Source: Diadophis punctatus similis
Taxonomy: Eukaryota > Chordata > Lepidosauria > Squamata > Dipsadidae
NCBI GenBank assembly: GCA_023053685.1
Contig: JALIGW010000021.1
Location: 11,495,508 to 11,559,507, forward strand
Length of the DNA: 64,000 nt
Direction of reading: 5' to 3'
Numbering within the stretch: position 1 is the first letter of the stretch; every line of letters begins with the position of its first letter. Below are positions 24,198 to 35,885 of this stretch, in pieces. The notes under the pieces are model-generated. The model made no database searches and was not told the DNA's origin. It saw only the letters and a program-made list of their open reading frames with translations. The translations under genes were made by a program, and so were the position numbers.

Positions 24198-24677
24198 GCA
24201 GCACGAAACTCACATTTATTCTTCCCTGCAATTTTCCTCCCTGACCGATTTAGCAAATGATTATTCTTAAAATGCATGATCTGTATAAATGTTCTCTCCA
24301 CTCGGAGAATATATACAACGTGTAAATTTTTTGAACCTAGAAAAGTTACTTCGTAATATTATGATCCGAAGAATCACTGCTCCAATCTTAAGTATTAGGG
24401 GAAATGGGCTGTCTCACTGAAAACTGAAGAGTGAGTTTAATTCTTATAATCCCTGCAACAAAATTATCTGATATCATAAATGATGTCCATGCTGAATAGA
24501 TCACAATTTGATGACTAGCTATTATTTATTCACCATGATTGTCCCAAAGGTGCTTTTTTTCAGGAGGCAACTAGACTTTCTTATTTTTTATTTGAAGATG
24601 TTTCGCTTGTCATCCAAGAAGCTTCTTCAGCTCTGACAGGACTGTGTGGAATGGAAGGATTTATATTCCTTTTAGAG

Positions 24678-25084
24678 CAGTGATGGCAAACCTTTTTTTT
24701 CCTTGGGTGCTGAAAGCATGTGCACACACACTATCGCACACGCGCGAGTGCCCACACCCATAATTCAATGCCTGGGGAGGGTGAAAACGGCCTTCCCCAC
24801 CCCCACCCCGGAAGCCCTCTGGAGGCCGTAAATGGCCCATTTCCCGACTTCCAGTTGCCAGTAGGTTTCCCTGGAGCATAGGGAGGGCAAAAATACCCTC
24901 TCCTGCCTCCCCAGGAGGCCCTCCGGAAGAGAAAATGCCCTCCCAGAGCCTCCGCATGAGCCAAAAATCAGCTGGCCGGCATGCACATGCGCATTGGAAC
25001 TAAGCTAGGGCAATGGCTCGCGTGCCAGAAGATATGGCTCCGCCTGCCACCTGTGGCACATGTACCATAGGTTCGCCATCACTG
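24678..25084. mobile_element. hAT MITE (CAGTGATGGC terminus)
   Basis: It starts CAGTGATGGCAAACC and ends GGTTCGCCATCACTG, with exact 8-bp duplicates TTTTAGAG (24670-24677, 25085-25092). The inside holds GC-rich modules (CCTCTGGAGGCC, ACTTCC) and GGCACGCG-type motifs. No transposase. Sister copies are at 30796 and 56571, and a truncated one at 51223. Confidence 0.92.
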
Positions 25085-25336
25085 TTTTAGAGGGTCGTTG
25101 AAGCACTTGGAAGTTTATCTGTGTCCTCAGGGTCACCTGAGTAGTGCAAATGGTTCCTGTAGTCTGCATTTTTTTTCCTCTGGAAATTCATTCCCACTCC
25201 CACACCATTCAAAGAGTGTTCATCCCAAATTGTATAGCTAAAAAGTCTATAGAGATTCTCAGTCATCCAGGTCATCTTCAAAGAAAAAACAAGACAGTCC
25301 ATTGCATCCTGAAAAAAGCACCTTTGGGACAACCAT

Positions 25337-25443
25337 ATAGAATGGAATAGAATAGAATAGAATAGAATAGAATAGAATAGAATAGAATAGAATAGAATAG
25401 AATAGAATAGAATAGAATAGAATAGAATAGAATAGAATAGAAT
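25337..25443. repeat. (AATAG)n microsatellite at a CR1 3' end
   Basis: About 21 AATAG units directly join the CR1 terminus AACAGAGTTGGAAGGG. Confidence 0.96.
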
Positions 25444-26195
25444 AACAGAGTTGGAAGGGACCTTGGAGATCTTATAGTCCAACCGCCTGCTTAGGCAGGA
25501 AACCCTATACCACCTCAGACAAATGGTTATCCAACATCTTCTTAAAAACTTCCAGTGTTGGAGCATTCACAAACTTCTGGAGGCAAGCTGTTCCACGGAT
25601 TAATTGTTCTAACTGTCAGGAAATTTCTCCTTAGTTCTAAGTTACTTCTCTCCTTGTTTAGTTTCCACCCATTGCTTCTTGTTCTACCCTCAGGTGCTTT
25701 GGAGAATAGGTTGAGTCCCTCTTCTTAGTGATAGCCCTTCAAATATTAGAAGACTGCTATCATATCTCCCCTAGTCCTTCTTTTCATTAAACTAGACATA
25801 CCCAGTTCCTGCAACCGTTCTTCTTTTGTTTTAGCCTCCAGTCTCCTAATCATCTTTGTTGCTCTTCTCTGCACTCTTTCTAGAGTCTCAACATCCTTTT
25901 TACATCGTGGCGACCAAAACTGGATGCAGTATTCCAAGTGTGGCCTTACCAAGGCATTATGAAGTGGTATCAACACTTCGCGTGATCTTGATTCTATCCC
26001 TCTGTTAATGCAGCCTAGAACTGTGTTGGTTTTTTTGGCAGCTGCTGCACACTGCTGGCTCATATTTAAATGATTGTCCACTAGGACTCCAAGATCCCTC
26101 TCGCAGTTACTACTGTTGAGCAAGGTACCACATATACTATACCTGTGCATTTTGTTTTTCTTGCCTAAATGTAGAACCTTACTTTGATTTTACAT
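25444..26195 (-). mobile_element. CR1 LINE 3' half, the most complete coding copy
   Basis: About 750 bp inserted in family P. Its 3' end is the (AATAG)n array. The 5' break lies within the LGKKN-KMHR region. Confidence 0.94.
25747..26150 (-). pseudogene. CR1 ORF2 C-terminal fragment
   Basis: About 134 codons open on the minus strand: [80 protein letters not shown] and [16 protein letters not shown]. This is the domain after the RT catalytic core. The endonuclease and the catalytic RT motifs are lost. Downstream the frame breaks before the WKLIKE/INQWN motif. Confidence 0.92.
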
Positions 26196-26524
26196 ACATG
26201 ACCTGGATGACTGAGAATTTCTACAGACTTTTAGCTATACAATTTGAGATGACCACCCTTTGAATGGTGTGGGAGTAGGAATGGATTTCCAGAAAAAAAA
26301 ATTGCAGACTACAGGAACCAGGAGTGCTACTCAAGTGACCCTGAGGACACAGATAAACCTCCAAGTGCTTCAATGACCCTCTAAAAGGATGCAAATGACC
26401 AGCTGTCTGCAAGGAGCATAAATCCTTCCATTCCCCACTATCCTGTCAGAGCTGAAGAAGCTTCTTGGATGAGAAGCAAAACGTCTTAAAAAAAAACCAA
26501 GAAAGTCCAGTTACCTCCTGGACC

Positions 26525-27355
26525 TTTTGGATACTTTCAAAATTGTTGGGTCCTAATCTTAGCACCTTTGTTCATGGCAACGTAGATGATTGTATGAGTT
26601 ATGAGTAATTTTCTAAAGAAGCACATGGAAAAGATGTAGAGCCAAAAAAAAAAATCAGCTAAGAATTTGGCATGTAGCCTTTGGCAATATTTAAGTGAGC
26701 TTTGTGGTTCACTGAACTAACAATAGCATGCCCTAAATCCATTTTGTTTGCTTGCTTGCTTTAAAGAAAAATAAATAAACACCCACACGTCCACAATCCA
26801 GACAAAATTAATTTATGGAAGGAATATTTCTACTGAGACACACAGAGAGACAGTGAAATAAAGAAAATCAGCAGATAGTTGTGTGTGTGTCTGTTTGATG
26901 GAACTACTATCTTTCTACTGAACTTTGCAACATGGTCTTCATGTTTGTAGGCATCTCTTTGTGTTATGTTATATATGTAGCTTTGTTTACGGATGTTACA
27001 GTTCACTTATTTCTCTAAGAGCTCAAGGTTGTTATGTGTCACATTATCTCCACAACAAAAATTCTATATTTTTGAGAGAGAATAGCTTTCCCAAAGTCAT
27101 CAGATGAATTTCCATGGCTAAGGATAGACGTCAACCTGTCTTTTGCCAGTCCTAGTCTAACAACTTAATCACTATAATACACACCATATCTTTGGAGTGT
27201 GTGTGTGTGTGTGTTTAGCTTCTAAATATTATTATTTATCAAAGAAGACAAAATGAAGACCACTTGGTTCAGCTAATAATGAGGTTCAGATTCAAGCTTC
27301 CTTCACAGCCAGAAACTCCTTGGAAAGTTCTCAGAATGAATGACTCATGTGAAGT
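26525..27355. other. Unassigned sequence, about 830 bp
   Basis: Short GT runs at 26880 and 27197. No gene was recognised. Confidence 0.45.
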
Positions 27356-27361
27356 TACAAC

Positions 27362-27500
27362 AGGGGTGTTAAACTCAAGGCCCACAGGCCGAATCTGGCC
27401 CATGGGGTGCTTAGATCTGGCCCACAGGGCCTCCCTGGAAACAGCGGACTGGTCCACGGTGCCTCTGCCAGAGAAAATGGAGCTTGGTTAGGCCACATGC
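27362..27500. mobile_element. Truncated hAT (CAGGGGTGTTAAACTCAAGG terminus)
   Basis: The left terminus and GGCCCACAGGCCGAATCTGGCCC-type body fit a widespread hAT MITE family. The right terminus is absent. A related internal scrap lies near 46630-46700. Confidence 0.55.
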
Positions 27501-27529
27501 TTCTGCGCATGCTCAAAAGGGGGAAAAAT

Positions 27530-28072
27530 TAAAAAAAATTATTTAGGGCAAAACAGAACTAATAGAAAAATGGGTTGAGGAACTTGCTGTAGTTAAATGT
27601 GGATTGTTAATTGAATTAAGAAGTTTTTAAATATAAGACTTGAAGAAGAAGATGAATACTGACTAGAGTAAAACAGAAAATAGATGGAATGTGTAAAAGA
27701 AATTTGCTTCATTTTGAAAGATGATTTGAAATAAATTGAACTAAATAAAATGCAGAGAGAAGTTGTAATAAAGAAATATAGAAAATATGATAAATGTATG
27801 CAGTAAATAATGCAATTAATTGATGTGAGTGAAAGGGACCAAAAATTTAGGCGATTAGTAAATTATGTATGTAATAAAAAAGAAAATAAGTTAAGACAAA
27901 GAAAAATGTATGGATAATATTATGGGTTGGAATTGAAATGTAGAGATAATAATGGAATTGATCATGTATTAGAAAAACTATGTATGACTATCAATGTGAC
28001 CCGGACAACACTTTGTGCAGAAACTATGCATTGTTTGTTGGAAAAAATAAAAAACTTTTGTAAAAAAAAAAA
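27530..28072 (+). mobile_element. Probable L1-type 3' region with poly(A) tail
   Basis: AT-rich, stop-filled sequence ending TTGGAAAAAATAAAAAACTT and then A11, as in L1-mobilised sequences. No target duplication was found and no ORF motif survives, so the assignment is tentative. Confidence 0.4.
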
Positions 28073-28261
28073 GATTTATATGGGAACAACTGGGATAGTC
28101 CAACATCAAATGGTAAACTGGAAACTTGAATAGCACGTTGGAAGATGATAGTGGCAAACCATTCCACACAGGGACTCTGAGCGGCTCACAACAAATACAA
28201 TAATTTCAATATAAAAATAAAGTTAAAAACAACAATTTAGAAGTTCAAGTGCAAAGCCCAA

Positions 28262-28400
28262 GAGAAGGTATAAAAACCCCTCACTCTCAACTTCATGTGG
28301 TCAGCTGCACCAGAACCATATGCTTGGTGGTTCTGCTTCATCATTAAACCATCTTTCCAATCAGCCTCCATGTTTCCAGTGTCTTTCTCCCGGTTTGGAA
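28262..28400 (+). other. TATA-containing LTR-like segment
   Basis: GGTATAAAAACCCC at 28268 is followed about 80 bp later by CATTAAACC and then CAGTGTCTTTCTCCCGG, an arrangement seen in LTR promoters. No second copy, termini or target duplication was identified. Confidence 0.25.
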
Positions 28401-28406
28401 CTGAAC

Positions 28407-28742
28407 CAGAGGTGGGTTCCTCCCGGTTCGGACCGGTTCACCCGAGACGGTAGCAAGCCGCTGGTGACGTCATGATGAAGTCACGGAACTGGTTCTGTCG
28501 GTGCCGGTCCTTGGATGCCGTCATTTTTTAAACTTTATTTTAAACTTTATTTTAAAAAAGTTTAAAAAATTCCGGCTTTTCCAGGGTTTTTTTGCCATCT
28601 TGTTTTTGGCTTTTTGGGGGGAGGGATTTTTTTTTTATTTTTTTTTTGAATTTTTCGGCACTGCACACTGCACCCATGAGGCACAGCCATGCAGCGTGGG
28701 AGGAAGTGAACTGGCAGCGAGGTAAGTTAGAACCCATCCCTG
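28407..28742. mobile_element. hAT MITE (CAGAGGTGGGTTCC terminus)
   Basis: It starts CAGAGGTGGGTTCCTCCCGG and ends AAGTTAGAACCCATCCCTG. The flanks AACTGAAC (28399-28406) and AACTGTAC (28743-28750) match at 7 of 8. Inside are GGTGACGTCA, an AT-rich centre and GCATGC-type motifs shared with the copy at 49758. Confidence 0.88.
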
Positions 28743-28744
28743 AA

Positions 28745-29400
28745 CTGTACCAGATGGATATTTCTTCCAACACCAGTTTCTGGATTTCAGACATACATTT
28801 CACCAGTAATACAACCTTTTGTGAGAATTAGAGACCATGAATGGACATCTAACCAGCAGAAGGGTGTATCTACCCTGCAGCTCTAACCAGTGATTGAAAA
28901 GTTCCTGTAGATTTCACTGGAACATCTTTGCTTTGGTGTGGAATTCACTAGAAAGGTCCTTCAAGTTTTAAGATTCCTTTCAAAGCTTCCCCCCTCCTAG
29001 CCATTAGATGGAATTAATCCATCTAGAAGAATATTTAAGGATGTTAAATATTTCGGAAAGCTGATTACGTCTAGTGAAAGGTAGCTGTGTGTCCTCCACA
29101 ATTCCTCAGGTGATTTTCACTGAGAAAGAGGATTTTCTTTCAGATTTCAGATGTTGATGGGGAGCTTTCATGAACAGCCCTTGTGGCTAATTTGTGACTT
29201 CTCTGTCTTTTATAGCGAAAAATCTATAAATAGCTGGGTCCAAATAGAATTGTGTTATTACTGCTATAATGACTTTAGAGCACTTTCTTGGGAAGTTGTG
29301 AAATTTCTGTGCACTTGTTAATAAAAGGCACAAGTACTAATTAATTGGCTCCACAATTTCCACATTCTCTGATGAAGTTCTTTAAAGCCTTAGTTTCATT
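28745..29400. other. Unassigned sequence, about 650 bp
   Basis: No gene or repeat was recognised. Confidence 0.45.
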
Positions 29401-29526
<126 letters not shown>

Positions 29527-29559
29527 TTGAAATGAGATGGGTGGGAAATACATTTAATA

Positions 29560-29674
29560 AATAAACAAACAAACAAACAAACAAACAAACAAACAAACAA
29601 ACAAACAAACAAACAAACAAACAAACAAACAAACAAACAAACAAACAAACAAACAAACAAATAAATAAATAAAA
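29560..29674. repeat. (CAAA)n microsatellite
   Basis: About 24 CAAA units flanked on both sides by AAAT units. Cysteine/leucine/phenylalanine-rich minus frames are artefacts. Confidence 0.96.
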
Positions 29675-29839
29675 CACTGGTCAAAATTATTTCAGCACTT
29701 AGGGTCTGCCGGGGAACCAATAGTAGACAGAAGATGATTGCTGGGGAATGAAGAGTTGGTGAATTGAGCTGAAGTCTCCTCTCTGGAGCAAGGGGAGAAC
29801 CAGGATTACCCTCAAGGACTCCTTTCAGTGGGTTCCCCA

Positions 29840-30141
29840 CAATGGTGGGCTGCAACCGGTTTAACAACCTGTTCGGTGATCGCGCGCTTTGGCTGCTTCG
29901 CACGCGCAAGCACCTAACCCGCCTGCATGCCGCGTTCAAAATGCAGCAATTTGAAGCTCAGCTGCTTACTTTCTAAGGCAGCCCCGGTAAGTAGACTAGC
30001 GGAGGTGTGGAAATCAGCTGACCCAGAAAGAAGGAAATATAGGACAGGATAGGATGGGGGCGGGTGGGTGGGCGGGGCCAACTGATCGTCAGAACTTCCG
30101 GTTCGCCTGAACCGATCCAAACCGGCAGCAGCCCACCACTG
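29840..30141. mobile_element. hAT MITE (CAATGGTGGGCTGC terminus)
   Basis: The ends ACAATGGTGGGCTGC and GCAGCCCACCACTGG are inverted repeats. The flanks GGTTCCCC and GTTTCCCC match at 7 of 8 when the boundary is set one base outward. It contains GAACCGATCC and CCGGTT motifs like the GGTGGGTTCC group. Confidence 0.8.
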
Positions 30142-30144
30142 GTT

Positions 30145-30787
30145 TCCCCATAAGGAGATCATAAGAGAGTTGTTTCCACTAGGTTTTTGAATTTTCAGAG
30201 GTGGGGGAAAGTTATCTCACTTAAGGTGTGTTCGGTCACTTCCAAAGGAGATGGAATTCACAGACTTATTTTCTTAACTACTTTAGGAAACAGCTTGTTA
30301 AGGACTTTTTGCATGTTAAGAACCTTCCACAGAGCAAGTTTCATTAAACTGGGTGAGATTCCTTCTACTCTTGATTTTACTTTAAGGACTAAACTAAAGG
30401 AGCAAGTTTACGGACTTTTTTTTAAATAAAGAGCAAAAGGATTACTAGAACGTTAATTTGGAACAGTTAAATAATGGGCCAGATGGACCTGAAGCAAGAT
30501 TGATTTAATTTAAATTAATTACAAGAATACTTCCCGTGGGTTGCTTAAAAATCCGCAAAAATATGTATGAAGATTTTGGAAACTAACTGTAAGAAACCTT
30601 CCCATGGGAAAGTGTTGTTGATTAGGAGAAAATGGTATTTGATTAAGTTTAAAATATATGTGTTGTTATTTCTGGTAACTTTTCATGGACTTTTGATGAT
30701 TAGGACCGAATGACAAAATGTTACAATTTGTTTATAAGTAAGAGATGACATATGAGAAGACATCCTTTGTTGAAATGTGAGGAAAGG
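30145..30787. other. Unassigned AT-rich sequence
   Basis: No gene was recognised. The composition resembles an old LINE non-coding region but cannot be assigned. Confidence 0.4.
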
Positions 30788-30795
30788 TTATAGGT

Positions 30796-31221
30796 CAGTG
30801 ATGGTGAACCTATGGCACGGGTGCCACAGGTGGCATGCGGAGCCATATCTGCCGGCACGCGAATTGTTGCCCTAGCTCAGCTCCAGCGCGCATGTGCGTG
30901 CCCGCCAGCTGATTTTTGGCTCGCGCTGAGGCTCTGGGAGGGTGATTATGGCCTCTGGAGGGCCTCCGGGGTGGCGGGGGGGAGCGTTTTTGCCCTCTCC
31001 AAGCTCCAAAAAAGCCTCTGAAGCCTGGGGAGGGCGGAAAATGGGCCTACTGGGCCCACTGGAAGTTGAGAAACAGGGGAGTGGGGGGGTCGTGCATGCA
31101 TGCACAGGGGGGGTGGGGCGAGTGGGGGGCTTTGAATTATGGGTGTGGGCACGCACATGCGTGCGATAGCGCGCGTGCACACTATTTTGGCACCCGAGGA
31201 AAAAAAGGTTCGCCATCACTG
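30796..31221. mobile_element. hAT MITE (CAGTGATGG terminus)
   Basis: It starts CAGTGATGGTGAACC, ends GGTTCGCCATCACTG, and has exact 8-bp duplicates TTATAGGT (30788-30795, 31222-31229). GC-rich, 426 bp, no transposase. Confidence 0.93.
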
Positions 31222-31810
31222 TTATAGGTTATATGAAACTCAATGGACCAAAATATTCAAAATTTGATTTGCCCATCTTGATTTTATTGTATAAAACAGG
31301 TAACTTTTCAGCTGATTCCATCAGTTCTTTAAAAAAATAAATGGAATGTTCCAGGTTGATGGCCACAGGTGTAACTCATCTATACAAGTAAATCGATAGG
31401 TTGTTGAATGAAGAATGCATTATCTGATGTTGTGGTTCTGTGGAAACTTCTGTTAACTCAGGGGTTTCTGTAGCACTGCACTTTGTAGCGTTTTGTGTGC
31501 GTTGAACAATATTTTAGTTCTTTTTACCGATCTTCCCGGTGGAGTCTTTCTGTCTATAGGGATACTCAGTTATATTTCTAATAAAATGATTCTGTTGGAA
31601 GTCATGAGAAAGTGCTTCTTCTGTAGGGAGGAGTTTTAATGGAATTGGTACATTAATCTGATTTGTTGCTTGTGCTAGGCCATTTCTCTGCTATTTGTTG
31701 CTGTTAACTGTCACAGCAAATATTTATTTAACATCCAGAAAATGTGTTGCAAAATGAGCTCTCAAAGAGTTTTTAAAATGTTAATAAAGAGAGGAGCTTG
31801 CTTATATATA

Positions 31811-31936
31811 TGTAGGATTTTTTGCTGATAAATGAAAATAAAGGGAGACTATTATAGATCTATTTCAAGCATATTTTGCTCTCATTAGATAGCCATACCC
31901 TTACTGGGATTTGAATCTTGGCCGCCTGCCTTGTAA
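31811..31936 (-). mobile_element. Family X, truncated copy 2
   Basis: The tail (reverse of TTTATCAGCAAAAAATCCTAC), body and box B region are present. It stops inside the tRNA-like part and is joined to copy 3 through a palindromic TGCTACATATATATATGTAGCA. Confidence 0.75.
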
Positions 31937-31952
31937 TGCTACATATATATAT

Positions 31953-32403
<451 letters not shown>

Positions 32404-32404
32404 T

Positions 32405-32985
32405 TATATTAATTTCTACTCCAATGTACCTCGGTGGAGATAGGGACTGTTTCTTAAGATTTATATCCTTGTCTATGTCAATGACTCGGGAGGAAACCTA
32501 GGAATATTAGAAAGCTCTGAGAAAGAGATGGTGACCTTCGATTAAATGTAACAGTTTAATGCAAACAGACTTATTTATATATCAGTTGGTAGCCCACCTC
32601 CATGATAAAATGACATCCATAGAAATCCTTCTGCCAGTTTTCCCCATAGAAACAAGCAACACCGGGAACCACTTTGGGATAAGAATGAGGAAATAGCCCA
32701 AATTCATCTAGTGAACTTCCACGAGTGGTGACAGACATGATCCTAGCTTTGTTTTGCCAAATATCTTACACCAGTGGGGAAAATGAGTGGAAGATGGTAC
32801 TATTTCTAATTTCTCTCCCACAATCCAGTGGCTTTGGATCTCCTTCTTAGAAGAAAATGTTCTTATAGGGTTAAATATCTGGATACATTCAATATCCCTA
32901 GAGTGAAGTAAAGTTTCAGAGAGCCACACCAACTCATGTCAACCAGAACCCCCTTGTTATTTAAGCAAAATTTTGTCTCCCTCTC
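32405..32985. other. Unassigned sequence, about 580 bp
   Basis: No gene or repeat was recognised. Confidence 0.45.
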
Positions 32986-32994
32986 TTCCTAGAT

Positions 32995-33307
32995 CAGGGG
33001 TCGGCAACCTGCGGCTCTGGAGCCGCATGTGGCTCTTTCATTCCTCTGCTGTGGCTCCCTGTTGCCAGTTGGCTCCACAATTGATAGGGCTTTCAGTTAG
33101 GATAGGTAGAGGAAAAAGGATGACATGCTAGGAGGAGACACTATGGTGGGGAAACTGGACTTCTGGTTGGCAGAGGAAAAAGGATGCTGCGCTAGGAGGA
33201 GACTCTATGGTGGGGGAACCGGACTTCTGGTCAGCTCCAGAATTGAATGGGGGGCTTCTGGTTAGGACATTTGAGGCTTTTTGAGTGTTTAAGATTGCTG
33301 ATCCCTG
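32995..33307. mobile_element. hAT MITE (CAGGGGTCGGCAACC terminus)
   Basis: It begins CAGGGGTCGGCAACCTGCGG and ends GATTGCTGATCCCTG. The flanks TCCTAGAT (32987-32994) and TCCCAGAT (33308-33315) match at 7 of 8. It contains an internal tandem duplication (AGGAAAAAGGATG... GTGGGG) of about 65 bp. A reversed partial copy is at 37138-37299. Confidence 0.88.
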
Positions 33308-33696
33308 TCCCAGATGGATGCGATGTAGACAATCATGGCTTGCATGTAAGCTGATTAGACTTTTTTTAAGACCATTTTTTTTTACTCTGTCATTCTCCTT
33401 CTCAGGAACCAATTTCTGCATTTCAGTGGAGCTTGTCATATAACAGCTCAGAGAGAGCACAATGGAAAGTAAAGAAACTCAAGTAGGTCACCTAGAAGAT
33501 CAATTGCCATCAGGAAGTGCTAAGAATATGAGACAGGATTTCTATGGCCTGCCAACCAGATTTGGAGACCAATCAATAAAAATATGTTGAGTCACACATT
33601 TCAAGCAAAGAAGCTTTAGGATTTACCACCTCTCTTCTTGGCTGAGGAAATAGATCAACTTTATTCTACAAGGCAACCTTTTATCTATTTTTCCCA

Positions 33697-33698
<2 letters not shown>

Positions 33699-33789
<91 letters not shown>

Positions 33790-33790
33790 A
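33699..33790. repeat. (CTTT)n microsatellite
   Basis: About 22 TTTC/CTTT units. Confidence 0.96.
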
Positions 33791-33809
33791 CATTTTTATT
33801 ATAGAATAA

Positions 33810-33865
33810 AACACACACACACACACATACACACACACACGTGTGTGTGTGTGTGTGTGTGTGTA
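33810..33865. repeat. (CA)n(GT)n palindromic dinucleotide array
   Basis: A CA run joins a GT run at ACACACGTGTGT (about 33841), giving a self-complementary hairpin. It lies at the 3' end of a family X copy. Confidence 0.95.
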
Positions 33866-34159
33866 GCATTTTTTGCTGATAAATGAAAATAAAGGGAGAC
33901 TATTATAGATCTATTTTGAGCTACTTAGCTCTCGTCAGATAGCCATACCCTTAGTGGGATTTGAACCTTGTAAGGCAGCAGCTTAGCCATCAGGCCACAC
34001 GCTCTATTCCCTATCAGCTCTTCACCAGGAAAGGGTTATATATGTTTTTCTGTCGTATTATCCTGGTGTACCCAAATATGGGAGAAAGCATCACAGCTTT
34101 CATTTTGCCTTTTGGCCCCTCTCTGGGACCATCCAGGCAGTTTCTATAGCCGACACACA
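33863..34159 (-). mobile_element. Family X, copy 4 (longest leader)
   Basis: Same order as copy 3, with a deletion inside the tRNA-like part (box B and the variable arm are shortened: GATTTGAACCTTGTAAGG). The leader extends 50-60 bp further, through GCCTTTTGGCCCCTCTCTGG to TATAGCCGACACAC. Confidence 0.75.
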
Positions 34160-34193
34160 CTATATATATATGAAAGCCAATAATAGGACACAA

Positions 34194-34420
34194 TGGGGAG
34201 GAAAAGGGGAAAGAAAAGTGAGGAAGGGAGGAAGAAAAAAAGAAAAAGTGTTGACTTCAGACTCTCTCTGTTGCAGTAGAATAAAGCATTAACATCAAAC
34301 CTCAACGTTTTACTTTTCCAAAATAATATAAACTAGCCATTTCTATAACAACAAAGTGATCTAATCAGTAAAATAAAAAAATCAAAGTTTCATTTTTTTC
34401 CATCTCAAGCACAAAGTCCA
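34194..34420. repeat. Dispersed repeat, copy 2 (homolog at 6255-6432)
   Basis: A purine-rich block followed by CAGTAGAATAAAGC, AACCTCAACG and ACTAGCCATTTCTATAACAA, as in copy 1. Family unknown. Confidence 0.6.
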
Positions 34421-34504
34421 GAAGTCCATGTAGCAACAAAAGTACTTATATTCGTTTTTTAAATCAAAACCCCTTCATGATTGGATAATTGCGTTCTTGT
34501 CAAA

Positions 34505-34592
34505 CAGACAACAATAGGGAGTGCCGCTTAGATAACTTAGAGCTACGTCGCCTTCGATCTGATCTAAATGTAGTTCATAAAATCATCTGTCA
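34505..34592 (+). mobile_element. LINE family A, ORF2 tail (split by CR1)
   Basis: Encodes LRLRRLRSDLNVVHKII-like sequence and is interrupted by a CR1 3' end. It continues at 34830. Confidence 0.78.
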
Positions 34593-34829
34593 ATGACCAA
34601 GGAGAGATTCAACCTGGAAGTGAGGAGAAACTTTCTGATGGTGAGAGCGATCAACCAGTGGAACAGCTTGCCAGCGGAGGCTGTGAGAGCCCCAACACTT
34701 GCGAACTTCAAGGGGAGACTGGACTGCCATCTGTCTCAAATAGTGTAGGAACTCCTGCTTGAGCAGGGGGTTGGACTAGATGACCTACAGGGTCCCTTCC
34801 AACTCTAATAATAAATCTAAAATCTAAAA
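34593..34829 (+). mobile_element. CR1 LINE 3' end nested in LINE family A
   Basis: It begins CAAGGAGAGATTCAACCTGG, passes an INQWNSLPAEAVRAPTLANFK-like frame, and ends GTCCCTTCCAACTCTAATAA followed by AATCTAAA repeats, an unusual terminal repeat for this family. Confidence 0.88.
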
Positions 34830-35097
34830 TCTGCCGCAATGTCCTACCTGTCAATGATTACTTCAGCTTCAACCGCAACAACACACGTGCACACAATAGA
34901 TTCAAACTCAATGTAAACCGCTCGAAACTCGACTGCAGAAAATACGACTTCAGCAACAGAGTGATCAATGCCTGGAATGCACTACCTGACTCTGTGGTTC
35001 CTTCCCCAAACCCCCAAAACTTTAACCTTAAGACTGTCTACAGTCGACCTCTCCCCATTCCTAAGAGGTCTGTAAGGGGCGTGCAAAAGTCCACTGC
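34830..35097 (+). mobile_element. LINE family A, ORF2 C-terminus (rest of split copy)
   Basis: Encodes VNDYFSFNRNNTRAHNRFKL, a KLDCRKYDFSNRVINAWNAL-like phrase, PDSVVPSPNPQNF and a PIPKRSVRG end. The 3' UTR tail is replaced by unrelated sequence after 35097. Confidence 0.82.
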
Positions 35098-35099
35098 TT

Positions 35100-35550
35100 T
35101 AAAAAAAAGTCTTGTTTTCTTTCATTTGGAGAACAAAGGTAAAGTTTTATGACACCTTCGTTTCCAAGCTACCTTCAAGGAGCTTTTGTTGATTTTAGAT
35201 TACCAGTTATGACTCTAATTTGTGGATCCCAATCAGCCCTGTATCCTTACAATGAGGATGGGATATGTATTGATTTTCTTCTTCTAAATTGTTTATATGA
35301 AAGCATTTAGTTCTTCCATTGTATAACTATTGAGAAGAAGAAGAAGAAGAAAAAAATTCTTGCGAGTTTCAGGAGGAGGATTAAAACAGTTAGAACATTT
35401 ATATTCTACCCATGTGTGTTTCAGCAAGACCAAGGTAAATAGCTATTAAGATTTTAATTTGTTTTTTTGTTTTCCTTTCCAAAAGCTCTCCTATGTTTCT
35501 TTGACTACATTGATCCTACCCTTCTGCTTCTCTCAGATATTATCACAGCT
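35100..35550. other. Unassigned sequence, about 450 bp
   Basis: A short (GAA)n run lies at 35336. No gene was recognised. Confidence 0.45.
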
Positions 35551-35551
35551 C

Positions 35552-35610
35552 ATTCATTCATTCATTCATTCATTCATTCATTCATTCATTCATTCATTCA
35601 TTCATTCATT
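35552..35610. repeat. (TCAT)n microsatellite
   Basis: About 15 TCAT units. Confidence 0.95.
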
Positions 35611-35885
35611 ATCACAGATTTCACTGCCATCTCTATTTCTCTTGGATATACTTAAATCAAACTAAAGGGAAGTGGTAGTAGTAATGAAATCTGATAATAA
35701 ATGAATGAGTTGCCATCATATTTTTACAGGTCCCAATAGTCCTTTGTAGGTGTTCAGCTTCCATATGAAAAGGTTAAAAGTGTGTCAACCTTTAAACATT
35801 AAGGGCTTGGAGATTGGTATGGGAATAGGATATACTTGGCTATGGATGCTCAATGCTCTCAGAGGGGTAGTTAAACTCTCTCCTG

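Larger units (their letters stand above)
24532..26522. mobile_element. Inverted-repeat family P, long copy carrying a hAT and a CR1
   Basis: The left arm runs 24532-24677 and 25085-25290. The right arm (26196-26522) is its reverse complement in the same order: AAGAAGCTTCTTCAGCTCTGACAG, GAATGGAAGGATTTAT, TTTTAGAGGGTC, CTCAGGGTCAC, CATTCAAAG and TCAGTCATCCAGGTCAT-type motifs. A hAT lies in the left arm and a CR1 sits between the arms. With both removed it is a foldback of about 700 bp. No ORF. Relation to Penelope-like elements is possible but unverified. Confidence 0.75.

Noticed and set aside
23979..24301. Poly-Phe, poly-Leu, poly-Arg and poly-Lys frames
   Set aside because: They are the six-frame reading of (CTT)46.
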